From Burkholderia sp. USMB20 (GTDB lineage Bacteria; Pseudomonadota; Gammaproteobacteria; Burkholderiales; Burkholderiaceae), in assembly GCF_000949135.2 (NCBI RefSeq), contig NZ_JTAN02000019.1:682001-746000 (forward strand): a stretch of 64,000 nt of DNA. Reading direction: 5' to 3'. The notes below the pieces were generated by a model, which was given only the letters and a program-made list of their open reading frames with translations, was not told the DNA's origin and made no database searches. Position numbers and translations under genes: made by a program. Positions 56,602-64,000 of the stretch are shown here, in pieces (within the stretch, counting starts at the first letter, position 1; each line of letters begins with the position of its first letter).

Positions 56602-57219
56602 TTACCGCGCGCAGCGCGCGTCGTCGCGCAAGCGCCCCGCCGCGGCTGCCTTCGCGTCGGCCACCGGCATGCCCGAGCGGGCCTGCAGCAGTTCCGCGCA
56701 GACAGCCACCGCGATCGCGCCGGGCGCCTTGTCGACGATGCCCGCGACGCCGATCGGACACACCATCTCGGTGAGCCGCGCCGAATCGACGCCGCGCGCG
56801 GCGAGCCGGCGCTCGAACTTCACGCGCTTGGTACGCGAACCGATCATCCCGAAGTACGCGAAGTCGCGCCGCCGCATGATCTGCGCGGCGAGCGAGAAGT
56901 CGAGCGCGTGGTTGTGCGTCATCACGAGGAAGTACGTGCCGGGCGGCGCCGCGTCGACGACGGCCTCGGGTATGTCGGTCGGCTCCGGCTGCACGTTCGG
57001 CGGACATTCGTCCGGGAACAGCTCGTCGCGCGTATCGACCCACTGCACGACACACGGCAATGCACCGAGCAGCGTGACGAGCGCATGGCCGACGTGCCCC
57101 GCGCCGAACAGCACGACGTGCATCGGCGCGGGCGTACCGGTCGCGCGGTTGCGCTGGCCGGTACCCTGCGCGAATGCCGGGGGCGTCGCGGTGCGAAACG
57201 AACGTGCAGGCCCGTTCAT
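56602..57219 (-). CDS. xdhC: XdhC-type molybdenum cofactor protein, C-terminal Rossmann domain only
   Basis: A 205-residue protein. From residue ~33 it is the XdhC C-terminal Rossmann domain: MHVVLFGAGHVGHALVTLLGALPCVVQWVDTRDELFP, YFLVMTHNHALDFSL, RRRDFAYFGMIGSRTKRVKF and GIAGIVDKAPGAIAVAVCAELL-like ending. Full-length XdhC proteins (about 300 residues or more) carry an N-terminal XdhC/CoxI domain that binds and inserts the sulfurated molybdenum cofactor; here it is absent and replaced by ~30 unrelated residues. The ATG at 57219 lies just after the xdhB stop. It may be the remnant of a deleted gene or a genuinely short chaperone. Confidence 0.8.
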   Translation of the reverse strand: MNGPARSFRTATPPAFAQGTGQRNRATGTPAPMHVVLFGAGHVGHALVTLLGALPCVVQWVDTRDELFPDECPPNVQPEPTDIPEAVVDAAPPGTYFLVMTHNHALDFSLAAQIMRRRDFAYFGMIGSRTKRVKFERRLAARGVDSARLTEMVCPIGVAGIVDKAPGAIAVAVCAELLQARSGMPVADAKAAAAGRLRDDARCAR

Positions 57220-57220
57220 C

Positions 57221-59584
57221 TCAACCTGCCTGACCGGCGCGCGCAGCACGCACCGCAGTAATCGCGCGCAGGATCGACTCGCCGGTGGCCGGCGCGTCGA
57301 GCGGCGGATTCACCCGGTAGTCGCCGACCGCGGCAATCGCGTCGCGCACCGCGAAGAACACCGAGAACGGCAGCAGCAGCGGCGGCTCGCCGACGGCCTT
57401 CGAACGATGGATGCTGTCCTCCACGTTGCGGTTCTGGAACAGCCGCACGTTGAATTCGGGCGGCGTGTCGTTGACGGTCGGGATCTTGTACGTGGACGGC
57501 GCATGCGTCATCAGCTTGCCGCCCTTGTTCCACCACAGCTCCTCGGTCGTGAGCCAGCCCATCCCCTGGATGAACGCGCCTTCGACCTGGCCGATGTCGA
57601 GCGCAGGGTTCAGCGATGCGCCCACGTCGTGCAGCGCGTCGACGCGCAGCGTGCGCATTTCGCCCGTCAGCGTGTCGATCACGACCTCCGACACGGCCGC
57701 GCCGTACGAGTAGTAGTAGAACGGCCGGCCCTGCAGCTTCGACTGATCCCAGTACAGCTTCGGCGTCGCGTAGAAGCCGTCGGACCACAGCTGCACGCGC
57801 GCGAGATACGCCTTCGCGATCACCTCGCCGAACGGCACGCTCGCGCCGCCGATCCACACGAAGTCGTTGCCGAACTTCACGTCGGCCGCATCGACCTTGC
57901 CGTCGCCGAACTGCTTCGCCGCGAACGCCGCGAGGCGCTCGCGCAGCTGGCGCGCCGCATCCTGCGCGGCCTTGCCGTTCAGGTCGGAGCCCGTCGACGC
58001 AGCCGTCGCGGACGTGTTCGCGACCTTGCTCGTGTCGGTCGCCGTCACGCGGATCCGGCCGAAGCGGATGCCGAGCTCGTGCGCGACGACCTGCGCGACC
58101 TTCGTGTTGAGCCCCTGCCCCATCTCCGTGCCGCCGTGGTTCACGAGCACCGAGCCGTCGGTGTAGATGTGCACCAGCGCGCCGGCCTGGTTGAAGTGCG
58201 TGACGTTGAACGCGATGCCGAACTTCACCGGCGTGAGCGCGATGCCCTTCTTCAGCACCGTGTTGCGTGCGTTGAATTCGCGCACGCCCGCGCGCCGCGC
58301 GCGGTAGTCGCTCGTCGACTCGAGTTCGCCGAGCAGTTCGTGCAGCACGTTGTCCTCGACCGTCTGCCCGTAAGGCGTCACGTTGCGCTCGGTCTTGCCG
58401 TACAGGTTCGCGTAGCGCACGTCGAGCGGATCGCGGCCGAGCGCGCGCGCGACGTCGTCGAGGATGTACTCGATCGCGAACGCGCCCTGCGGGCCGCCGA
58501 AGCCGCGGAACGCGGTATTCGACTGCGTGTTGGTCTTGCCGCAGTAGCCGGCGATGTCGACGTCGCCGAGCCAGTACGCGTTGTCGAAGTGGCACACCGC
58601 GCGCGTCATCACCGGGCCCGACAGGTCCGCCGAGAAGCCGCAGCGCGACGTCATGTCGAGCGCGACGCCGTCGAGGCGGCCGTCGTCGTCGTAGCCGACG
58701 TCGAAGCGGTAATGGAAGTCGTGCCGCTTGCCGGTGATCATCATGTCGTCGTCGCGGTCCGGACGCAGCTTCACCGGGCACAGCAGCTTCCACGCGGCGA
58801 GCGCCGCGCAGCATGCGAACAGGCCCGACTGCGATTCCTTGCCGCCGAACCCGCCGCCCATCCGGCGGCATTCGACCAGCACGTTGTGCGACGCGACGCC
58901 GAGCACGTGCGCGACGAGGTGCTGCATCTCGCTCGGGTGCTGCGTCGAGCAGTACACGTGCATCCCGTCGTCGTCCTTCGGCACCGCGTACGCGATCTGC
59001 CCTTCCAGGTAGAACTGCTCCTGGCCGCCGAGCAGCATCTCGCCCGACTCGCGATGCGGCGCGGCCGCGAGCCGCGCGGCCGCGTCGCCGCGCGCGAGTT
59101 TCAGCGGCGGGATCACATAGGTTTCGGCCTGGCGCGCTTCCTGCGCGGTCAGGATCGCGGGCAGCTCCTCGTAGTCGACCTGCGCGCGGCGCGCGGCGAG
59201 CCGCGCGGTTTCGTGCGACGTCGCGACGACGATGAACATCGGCTGGCCGACGAACTGCACGATGCCTTTGGCGAGTACCGGATCGTCGTGGATGATCGGG
59301 CCGCAATCGTTGACGCCGGGGATGTCGTCGGCCGTGAACACGGCGACCACGCCGGGCGTCGCGCGCACCGCGTCGAAGTTCATCGACACGATCTTCGCGT
59401 GCGGCTTCGCGGACAACCCGAGCGCCGCGTGCAGCGTGCCCGCGACGAGCGGGATGTCGTCGGTGTAGGTCGCGCGCCCGCTCACGTGCAGGTGCGCGGA
59501 TTCGTGCGCGCGCGAGACGTGCACCTGCGCGGCGTCGGCCTGCGGGTCGAGGGTGTTCAGGAACGGTTCTGCTTGCTGGTTCAT
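57221..59584 (-). CDS. xdhB: Xanthine dehydrogenase, molybdopterin-binding subunit
   Basis: The large subunit (787 residues) that oxidises hypoxanthine and xanthine at the Mo centre. It begins with a CO-dehydrogenase-like hammerhead (SGRATYTDDIPLVAGTLHAALGLS). It contains CRRMGGGFGGKESQ near the Mo cofactor, GGTEMGQGLNTKVAQV, FRGFGGPQG and, near the C-terminus, AVGEPPLLLPFSVFFA with the catalytic glutamate. Length matches bacterial XdhB. It follows xdhA by 18 bases. Confidence 0.95.
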   Translation of the reverse strand: MNQQAEPFLNTLDPQADAAQVHVSRAHESAHLHVSGRATYTDDIPLVAGTLHAALGLSAKPHAKIVSMNFDAVRATPGVVAVFTADDIPGVNDCGPIIHDDPVLAKGIVQFVGQPMFIVVATSHETARLAARRAQVDYEELPAILTAQEARQAETYVIPPLKLARGDAAARLAAAPHRESGEMLLGGQEQFYLEGQIAYAVPKDDDGMHVYCSTQHPSEMQHLVAHVLGVASHNVLVECRRMGGGFGGKESQSGLFACCAALAAWKLLCPVKLRPDRDDDMMITGKRHDFHYRFDVGYDDDGRLDGVALDMTSRCGFSADLSGPVMTRAVCHFDNAYWLGDVDIAGYCGKTNTQSNTAFRGFGGPQGAFAIEYILDDVARALGRDPLDVRYANLYGKTERNVTPYGQTVEDNVLHELLGELESTSDYRARRAGVREFNARNTVLKKGIALTPVKFGIAFNVTHFNQAGALVHIYTDGSVLVNHGGTEMGQGLNTKVAQVVAHELGIRFGRIRVTATDTSKVANTSATAASTGSDLNGKAAQDAARQLRERLAAFAAKQFGDGKVDAADVKFGNDFVWIGGASVPFGEVIAKAYLARVQLWSDGFYATPKLYWDQSKLQGRPFYYYSYGAAVSEVVIDTLTGEMRTLRVDALHDVGASLNPALDIGQVEGAFIQGMGWLTTEELWWNKGGKLMTHAPSTYKIPTVNDTPPEFNVRLFQNRNVEDSIHRSKAVGEPPLLLPFSVFFAVRDAIAAVGDYRVNPPLDAPATGESILRAITAVRAARAGQAG

Positions 59585-59602
59585 GTTCGGTGTTCTCCCT
59601 CG

Positions 59603-61147
59603 TCAGACGCGCGCCGCGTCGTTGGCAACTTCGGCGGCCACTTCACGCACGTTCAGCGCCTGCGGCGGCAGCGGGTCGTGCGGGCGCGTCTCCAGCCAGA
59701 ATCGGTACATCAGGTTCTTCGCGGTATCGAGGCGATACGCGCTCGTCGCACGCATGTCGGTGAGCGGCTGGTAGTCGCGCTCGAGCGCCTGCATCGCGGC
59801 CTGCGCGCTGGCTTCGTGCCACTGCGCGCCGTCGAGCAGGCTCTCCGTATGCGTCGCGCGCTTCGGCGTCGCGGCCATCCCGCCGAACGCGATGCGCGGC
59901 TCGCGGATCAGCTCGCCATCCGCGATGAACGCGAACGCCGCGCACACCGCCGAAATGTCGGAGTCGAAGCGCTTCGACAGCTTGTAGGTGCGGAACTGCA
60001 GCTTCGCGCGCGCGCCGGTGCGGGTCGGCACCTTCAGGCCGACGACGAATTCGTGCGGCGCCATGTCCTTTTGCTGATAGCCGGTGTAAAGCGCCTCGAG
60101 CGGCAGCTCGCGCACCGTGTCGCCGCCGCGCAGCACGACCCGCGCGCCGAGCGCGATCAGGCCCGGCATCGAGTCGCCGATCGGCGAGCCGTTCGCGACG
60201 TTGCCGCCGATCGTCCCCGCGTTGCGGATCGGCAGCGACGCGAAGCGCTTCCACATTTCGGTCAGTTCCGGATACGTGCCGGCGAGTGCCGCATAGCCGT
60301 CCTCGACCGTCACGCCCGCGCCGATCTCGATCCAGTCGTCGCCGTGCACGACGGTCCGCAGTTCGGCGATCTGGCCGACGTAGATCAGGTCGTCGAGGCG
60401 ACGCATCTGCTTGGTGACCCACAGGCCGATGTCGGTGCTGCCGGCGAGCAGCCGTGCATCCGGGCGCTCGACCTTCAGCGCGGCCAGCGCGTCGAGCGTG
60501 CGCGGCGCGGCGAAGCGCGCGCCGTCGAGCGTCGTGTAGTCGAACGTGTCGTCACGCTTGAGCGACGCGAGCGTGCGGGCCAGCGCGGCCGTATCGACCG
60601 GTGCCGTCGGCGCCGGCGCACCGAACATCTGCACGGCCGCGTCGACGATCGGGCGATAGCCGGTGCAGCGGCACAGGTTGCCGGTGAGTGCATCGGCGAT
60701 CTCGGTGCGCGTCGGCACGTCCTTCGCCTTCGCGCACGTGCCGGCGCAGCCTTCATGGCCGTGCTTCTCGTACAGCGCCCACATCGACATCACGAAACCG
60801 GGCGTGCAGAACCCGCATTGCGAGCCGTGGCAATCGACCATCGCCTGCTGCACCGGATGCAGCGAACCGTCCGGCTGGCGCAGGTCTTCCACCGTCAACA
60901 GCGCCTTGCCGTCGAGCGTGGGCAGGAACTGGATGCAGGCATTGACGGCCTTGAACGCGACCGTACCCGTGTCGGTCAGCTCGCCGACGACGACCGTGCA
61001 CGCGCCGCAGTCGCCTTCCGCGCAGCCTTCCTTGGTGCCGGTGCAGTGCGCATCCTCGCGCAGGTACTGCAGCACGGTGCGGGTGACGTCCGCGCCGCTG
61101 ACTTCGCGGACCGCGTGACGATGGTAGAAGCGGATCGGCTCACTCAT
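59603..61147 (-). CDS. xdhA: Xanthine dehydrogenase, FeS/FAD subunit
   Basis: A 514-residue subunit. The plant-type 2Fe-2S domain has CTGTKEGCAEGDCGACTV, and the second cluster is CGFCTPGFVMS and NLCRCTGYRP. The FAD domain is marked by LLAGSTDIGLWVTKQMRRLDDLIYV and TIGGNVANGSPIGDS. Electrons from the Mo centre in XdhB pass through the two clusters to FAD and NAD+. ATG 61147 (MSEPIRFYHRHAVREV) is the usual start; the upstream in-frame extension is not conserved. It is the first gene of xdhA-xdhB-xdhC in purine catabolism. Confidence 0.95.
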   Translation of the reverse strand: MSEPIRFYHRHAVREVSGADVTRTVLQYLREDAHCTGTKEGCAEGDCGACTVVVGELTDTGTVAFKAVNACIQFLPTLDGKALLTVEDLRQPDGSLHPVQQAMVDCHGSQCGFCTPGFVMSMWALYEKHGHEGCAGTCAKAKDVPTRTEIADALTGNLCRCTGYRPIVDAAVQMFGAPAPTAPVDTAALARTLASLKRDDTFDYTTLDGARFAAPRTLDALAALKVERPDARLLAGSTDIGLWVTKQMRRLDDLIYVGQIAELRTVVHGDDWIEIGAGVTVEDGYAALAGTYPELTEMWKRFASLPIRNAGTIGGNVANGSPIGDSMPGLIALGARVVLRGGDTVRELPLEALYTGYQQKDMAPHEFVVGLKVPTRTGARAKLQFRTYKLSKRFDSDISAVCAAFAFIADGELIREPRIAFGGMAATPKRATHTESLLDGAQWHEASAQAAMQALERDYQPLTDMRATSAYRLDTAKNLMYRFWLETRPHDPLPPQALNVREVAAEVANDAARV

Positions 61148-61495
61148 GTCTCTATCGTTCTTCCGGTGGGGGCAAGGCGGCCTGCGCGGGGCGCTCGACC
61201 GACGTTTCTCTGACAGTTTGCACGCTATCACCGTCAAATTCCGCAACCCATAGCCCATCACGCATGGGGCCCATATAACTGCCGCGATATGCGCGCCGCG
61301 GCCGCCCGGCAGGCGTCGGGCGCCTTGCCCGGCCTGGGTTCCGGCCTGCCCGCAGCGGTCCGTCAGCCATTCTTCGACGATGAAAATGGGTCGCGATTAA
61401 CTAAATGGTACCTGCGTGAAAACCGGTTCCATGGGAAAATCCCGATTCCGTTTTTCGCCGCTTTCCGCTCCGTTTCGTCCATTCGATCCGACCCC
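61148..61495. other. Divergent promoter region of xdhA and the MFS transporter
   Basis: About 350 bases with no gene. The segment 61375-61450 is A/T-rich and the likely place for the plus-strand promoter. No specific operator was recognised. Confidence 0.4.
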
Positions 61496-62710
61496 ATGTC
61501 AACCGATTCCGCCACACCGCCGCGCAGCGGGTTTGCCGTCACGCTGCAAATCGTGTCCGTCGTCTGTTTCACGTTCATCTGCTATCTGACCATCGGCCTG
61601 CCGCTCGCGGTGCTGCCGGGCTTCGTCCATGACGACCTCGGTTTTTCCGCGATCGTCGCGGGCGGCGCGATCAGCGTCCAGTATTTCGCGACGCTCGCGT
61701 CGCGCCCGCTCGCCGGGCGCTTCGCCGATACGCTCGGGCCGAAGCAGACGGTGCTGCGCGGGCTGATCGGCTGCGGCGTGTCGGGCGTGCTGCTGCTCGT
61801 CGCGCTGCTGCTGGCCCACTGGCCGGTCGCGAGCCTCGTGCTGCTGGTCGCGAGCCGGCTCGTGCTCGGCGTCGGCGAGAGCCTGTGCGGCACCGGTGCG
61901 ATCCTGTGGGGCATCGGGCGGGTCGGCGTTGCGCACAACGCGAAGGTGATCTCGTGGAACGGCATCGCGACCTACGGTGCGCTCGCGCTCGGCGCGCCGG
62001 TCGGCGTCGCGATCGCGCACACGCTGAATCCGGCGCTGATCGGCGTGATCGTGATCGCGCTCGCCGCGATCGGCTTCTATCTCGCGCGCCTGATCGCTTC
62101 CGTGCCGCTCGTGCACGGCGAACGGATGTCGTATGCGAGCGTGTTTACGCGCGTGCTGCCGCACGGCCTCGGCCTCGCGCTCGGCTCGGCCGGCTTCGGC
62201 TCGATCGCGACCTTCGTCACGCTGTACTACGCGGCGCGCCACTGGCCGAACGCCGCGCTGTCGCTGACCGTGTTCGGCACGCTGTTCATCGGCGCGCGGC
62301 TGCTGTTCGCGAACACGATCAAGACTCACGGCGGCTTCCGCGTCGCGATCGTGTCGTTCGCGTTCGAATGCTCGGGCCTCTTGCTGCTGTGGCTCGCGCC
62401 CGTGCCGCACGTCGCGCTCGTCGGCGCCGCGCTGACCGGCTTCGGCTTCGCGCTGATCTTCCCGGCGCTCGGCGTCGAGGCCGTCGCGCTCGTCCCGCCG
62501 GCGAGCCGCGGCGCGGCGCTGTCCGCGTATTCGGTGTTTCTCGACCTGTCGCTCGGCATCACGGGCCCGCTCGCCGGCTATGTGGCCGGTGCGTTCGGTT
62601 ATCCGCAGGTGTTCCTGTTCGCGGCGGTGGCCGCGGCGGCCGGCGTCGCGCTGTCGATGGTGCTGTACCAGCGGCAGGCGCGGCTCGCGGGGAGCGGCGC
62701 GGCGGCGTGA
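61496..62710 (+). CDS. MFS transporter, YhhS-like
   Basis: A 404-residue 12-helix carrier starting [49 protein letters not shown], with [20 protein letters not shown] (motif A) and [28 protein letters not shown]. It resembles the YhhS/YfcJ group, whose members have been linked to arabinose or biocide efflux. The substrate is unknown; the divergent xdh genes make a purine or uric-acid related solute conceivable, but that is only an inference. ATG 61496 is chosen over the longer frame. Confidence 0.88.
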   Translation: MSTDSATPPRSGFAVTLQIVSVVCFTFICYLTIGLPLAVLPGFVHDDLGFSAIVAGGAISVQYFATLASRPLAGRFADTLGPKQTVLRGLIGCGVSGVLLLVALLLAHWPVASLVLLVASRLVLGVGESLCGTGAILWGIGRVGVAHNAKVISWNGIATYGALALGAPVGVAIAHTLNPALIGVIVIALAAIGFYLARLIASVPLVHGERMSYASVFTRVLPHGLGLALGSAGFGSIATFVTLYYAARHWPNAALSLTVFGTLFIGARLLFANTIKTHGGFRVAIVSFAFECSGLLLLWLAPVPHVALVGAALTGFGFALIFPALGVEAVALVPPASRGAALSAYSVFLDLSLGITGPLAGYVAGAFGYPQVFLFAAVAAAAGVALSMVLYQRQARLAGSGAAA

Positions 62711-62737
62711 GTCGTGCTGCCGCGCGCGCAACACCGT

Positions 62738-63331
62738 TCAACGCAGCAACACGTTGAAGTCGCGCAATACGCGGACGGCTTGAGGATGACCCCGGAACGG
62801 AACGGCGTCCCGGAGCGAGAGCTTGGGTTCGGCACGATCGAAGAGCACGAGGGCTTCCGACGTGTTCAGATGGCGCGACATGTACAGAAAGCCGTCGACC
62901 CGCCGCTGATGCCGGTGGACGGCCAGCGACCACTGCTGCGGAACGTCGTACGGCACGATCGTCGACAACGCACCGTCGCCGCCAAGGTTCTTCAGCGGCA
63001 AGCCATGCAGGACGGCCACGGCCAACGGCGCACCGTCGAATGAAAGCACGTACCGATCGAGCTCGGTCGTGACGAGCGGGAAACCGCCCAGCACCAGATC
63101 GGCGACTTCGTCGTGCAGCACCGTCTCCGCGAATGCGCAATGCAGATCGAAACCGAAATAGCTGGTGCCGAACCGCCGCCGCGGCCGCGGATCGTCGAAG
63201 CGGTTGCCGCCGGACTTGCCGAAGTACGGCTCGCCGGTTGCGAATCGCGAGATCCGGACCAGCGCCGCAGGCGCCACCTCGCGGATCGTGAGCGTCGCGC
63301 TCGCGAAATGCTTCCGCGGCACCGTCAACAC
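62738..63331 (-). CDS. RES-domain toxin (NAD+-degrading family)
   Basis: A 197-residue RES protein. The three family residues are visible: Arg26 in ALVRISRF, Glu69 in CAFAETVLHD and Ser152 in GFLYMSRH, the predicted NAD+-binding and phosphorolysis site. RES toxins of type II modules break down NAD+ and stop growth, and are held by an Xre/ParS-type antitoxin. Here the antitoxin gene lies immediately upstream (9-base gap). The C-terminal ~20 residues are ordinary. There is no sign of truncation. Confidence 0.88.
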   Translation of the reverse strand: MLTVPRKHFASATLTIREVAPAALVRISRFATGEPYFGKSGGNRFDDPRPRRRFGTSYFGFDLHCAFAETVLHDEVADLVLGGFPLVTTELDRYVLSFDGAPLAVAVLHGLPLKNLGGDGALSTIVPYDVPQQWSLAVHRHQRRVDGFLYMSRHLNTSEALVLFDRAEPKLSLRDAVPFRGHPQAVRVLRDFNVLLR

Positions 63332-63340
63332 CCGCGCCTC

Positions 63341-64000
63341 CTAGCGTCCCGCAAACGCTGCGGCCGCACGCTCGACCTCGTCAAGCTTCCCGCGCGACAG
63401 CGCGACCAGCGGCGTGACGTTGCCGAGTGACGCCTTGGGTGTCGTGAAGAACTGCCATTTGCTCCATCCCGGCAAGGCTCCGAGACGCTGAGTCACCTTC
63501 CCGAGCGTCTTGCGATCGATGTCGCCCGCCAGATAGAACGCCGGGTAGTACTGCGCGGCGCCGACGTCGACCGTGAAGATGCGCCCCGACGCCACCGCCT
63601 TGCTGAGCGCCTGCCGCGTCATGCCGAGCCCTGTCCAGATCTGCGCGGCCGGCAACAGCGTGCCGTCGGCAACCAGCGCGTGTCGTTCGGCCTGCGCATG
63701 CCGCTCCAGATCGGCGACGGCGACACCGGCGCGCGTAGCCGCTTCCCCCTTCTTTCGTCGGGACGGCTTCCTGTCGCGCGTCGCGGCGGCCGCGATACCG
63801 AACGTGATCGTGCCGGCCAGATCGATGACCTGCGCGATGCCTACCTTGAACAGGTGCCCAAGTTGCTCGTCCGACAGCCTGAGCAGCGCACGGGCGCGAT
63901 CCGGCCCGAGCATGGTTGCCGCGCCGACGGCGCTGCGCAGCGCCTCCTCGGTCTCGATATCGAGAATCGCGGCGGAACCTTCGAGCGCGTGAGCGTGCGT
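63341..64000 (-). CDS. Xre/MbcA/ParS-type antitoxin partnering the RES toxin (5' end outside window)
   Basis: The frame is open to base 64000 and codes for protein throughout (ILDIETEEALRSAVGAATMLGPDRARALLRL), so the true start is probably beyond the window; ATG 63913 is internal. There is an HTH-like middle section (LPAAQIWTGLGMTRQALSKAVASGRIFTV). The C-terminus resembles the MbcA/ParS toxin-binding domain (GWSKWQFFTTPKASLGNVTPLVALSRGKLDEVERAAAAF). It should bind and neutralise the RES protein and repress its own promoter. Confidence 0.82.
   Translation of the reverse strand, partial: THAHALEGSAAILDIETEEALRSAVGAATMLGPDRARALLRLSDEQLGHLFKVGIAQVIDLAGTITFGIAAAATRDRKPSRRKKGEAATRAGVAVADLERHAQAERHALVADGTLLPAAQIWTGLGMTRQALSKAVASGRIFTVDVGAAQYYPAFYLAGDIDRKTLGKVTQRLGALPGWSKWQFFTTPKASLGNVTPLVALSRGKLDEVERAAAAFAGR

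Noticed and set aside
56669-61213. A 1514-codon open frame on the plus strand
   Set aside because: It lies antisense to xdhA and xdhB, whose motifs are unmistakable. Its arginine/histidine-rich translation is the usual shadow of GC-rich coding DNA.

Overview
The window is a high-GC chromosomal segment from a Burkholderia-type betaproteobacterium, most likely the Burkholderia cepacia complex. The inference rests on codon use (strong GC3), the gene order rmlBACD / apaH / pyrimidine genes / rubA-thiD / groESL with a perfect CIRCE element, a PyrB-PyrC' pair, and a 3-hydroxybutyrate-oligomer hydrolase. No species call is possible from the sequence alone.

Layout. (1) 1-21227, minus strand: an O-antigen type polysaccharide cluster. 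It reads from rmlB/A/C/D (dTDP-L-rhamnose) through a rhamnosyltransferase, the ABC exporter Wzm/Wzt, three very long multidomain glycosyltransferases, two methyltransferase-like proteins, a WbbL-type glycosyltransferase and a nucleotide-sugar reductase, and ends in a WecA/WbpL-type initiating transferase cut by the window edge. The part at about 2-9.7 kb is visibly more A/T-rich and holds two gene-free spacers of about 0.9 and 1.0 kb, which suggests replacement or decay there. (2) 21381-28847: apaH on plus, then a minus-strand run yqgE-ruvX-pyrR-pyrB-pyrC'-plsC, an apparently frameshifted conserved gene, and rubredoxin. (3) 29102-32247: a divergent ThiD-family kinase and groES-groEL under a sigma70-like promoter overlapped by CIRCE. 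(4) 32492-35944: a compact ECF sigma / anti-sigma operon that also encodes a secreted COG4315-type protein, a periplasmic cupredoxin, a LolA-like protein and an SRPBCC protein. (5) 36090-38468: a secreted 792-residue protein built from tandem repeats. (6) 38946-43170: a DadA-like oxidase and an orphan solute-binding protein, divergent from an ornithine-cyclodeaminase family gene and a YheO-like regulator, with palindromic operator-like sites between them. A 13-unit heptanucleotide tandem repeat follows. (7) 43487-56504: housekeeping and accessory genes: DsbA-family proteins, a DHA2 efflux pump, a TauE/SafE permease, an S10 peptidase lipoprotein, the 3HB-oligomer hydrolase, a BON protein, a TAXI solute-binding protein and a LysR regulator. 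(8) 56602-62710: xanthine dehydrogenase xdhA-xdhB plus an XdhC lacking its usual N-terminal domain, and a divergent MFS transporter. (9) 62738-64000: a RES toxin behind its Xre/MbcA/ParS-type antitoxin, which runs off the window.

How the parts work together. The first 21 kb should build a rhamnose-containing polysaccharide on undecaprenyl phosphate in the cytoplasm and export it through Wzm/Wzt. Wzt lacks the C-terminal carbohydrate-recognition domain, while several cluster proteins join methyltransferase-like domains to coiled coils, an arrangement that recalls chain-length rulers. The pyr genes encode an aspartate transcarbamoylase that probably needs a catalytically dead dihydroorotase as structural partner. 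The most distinctive items for follow-up are the coiled-coil/methyltransferase polysaccharide proteins, the repeat protein at 36-38.5 kb, the TAGACT operator array, the ECF/cupredoxin operon and the heptamer repeat.
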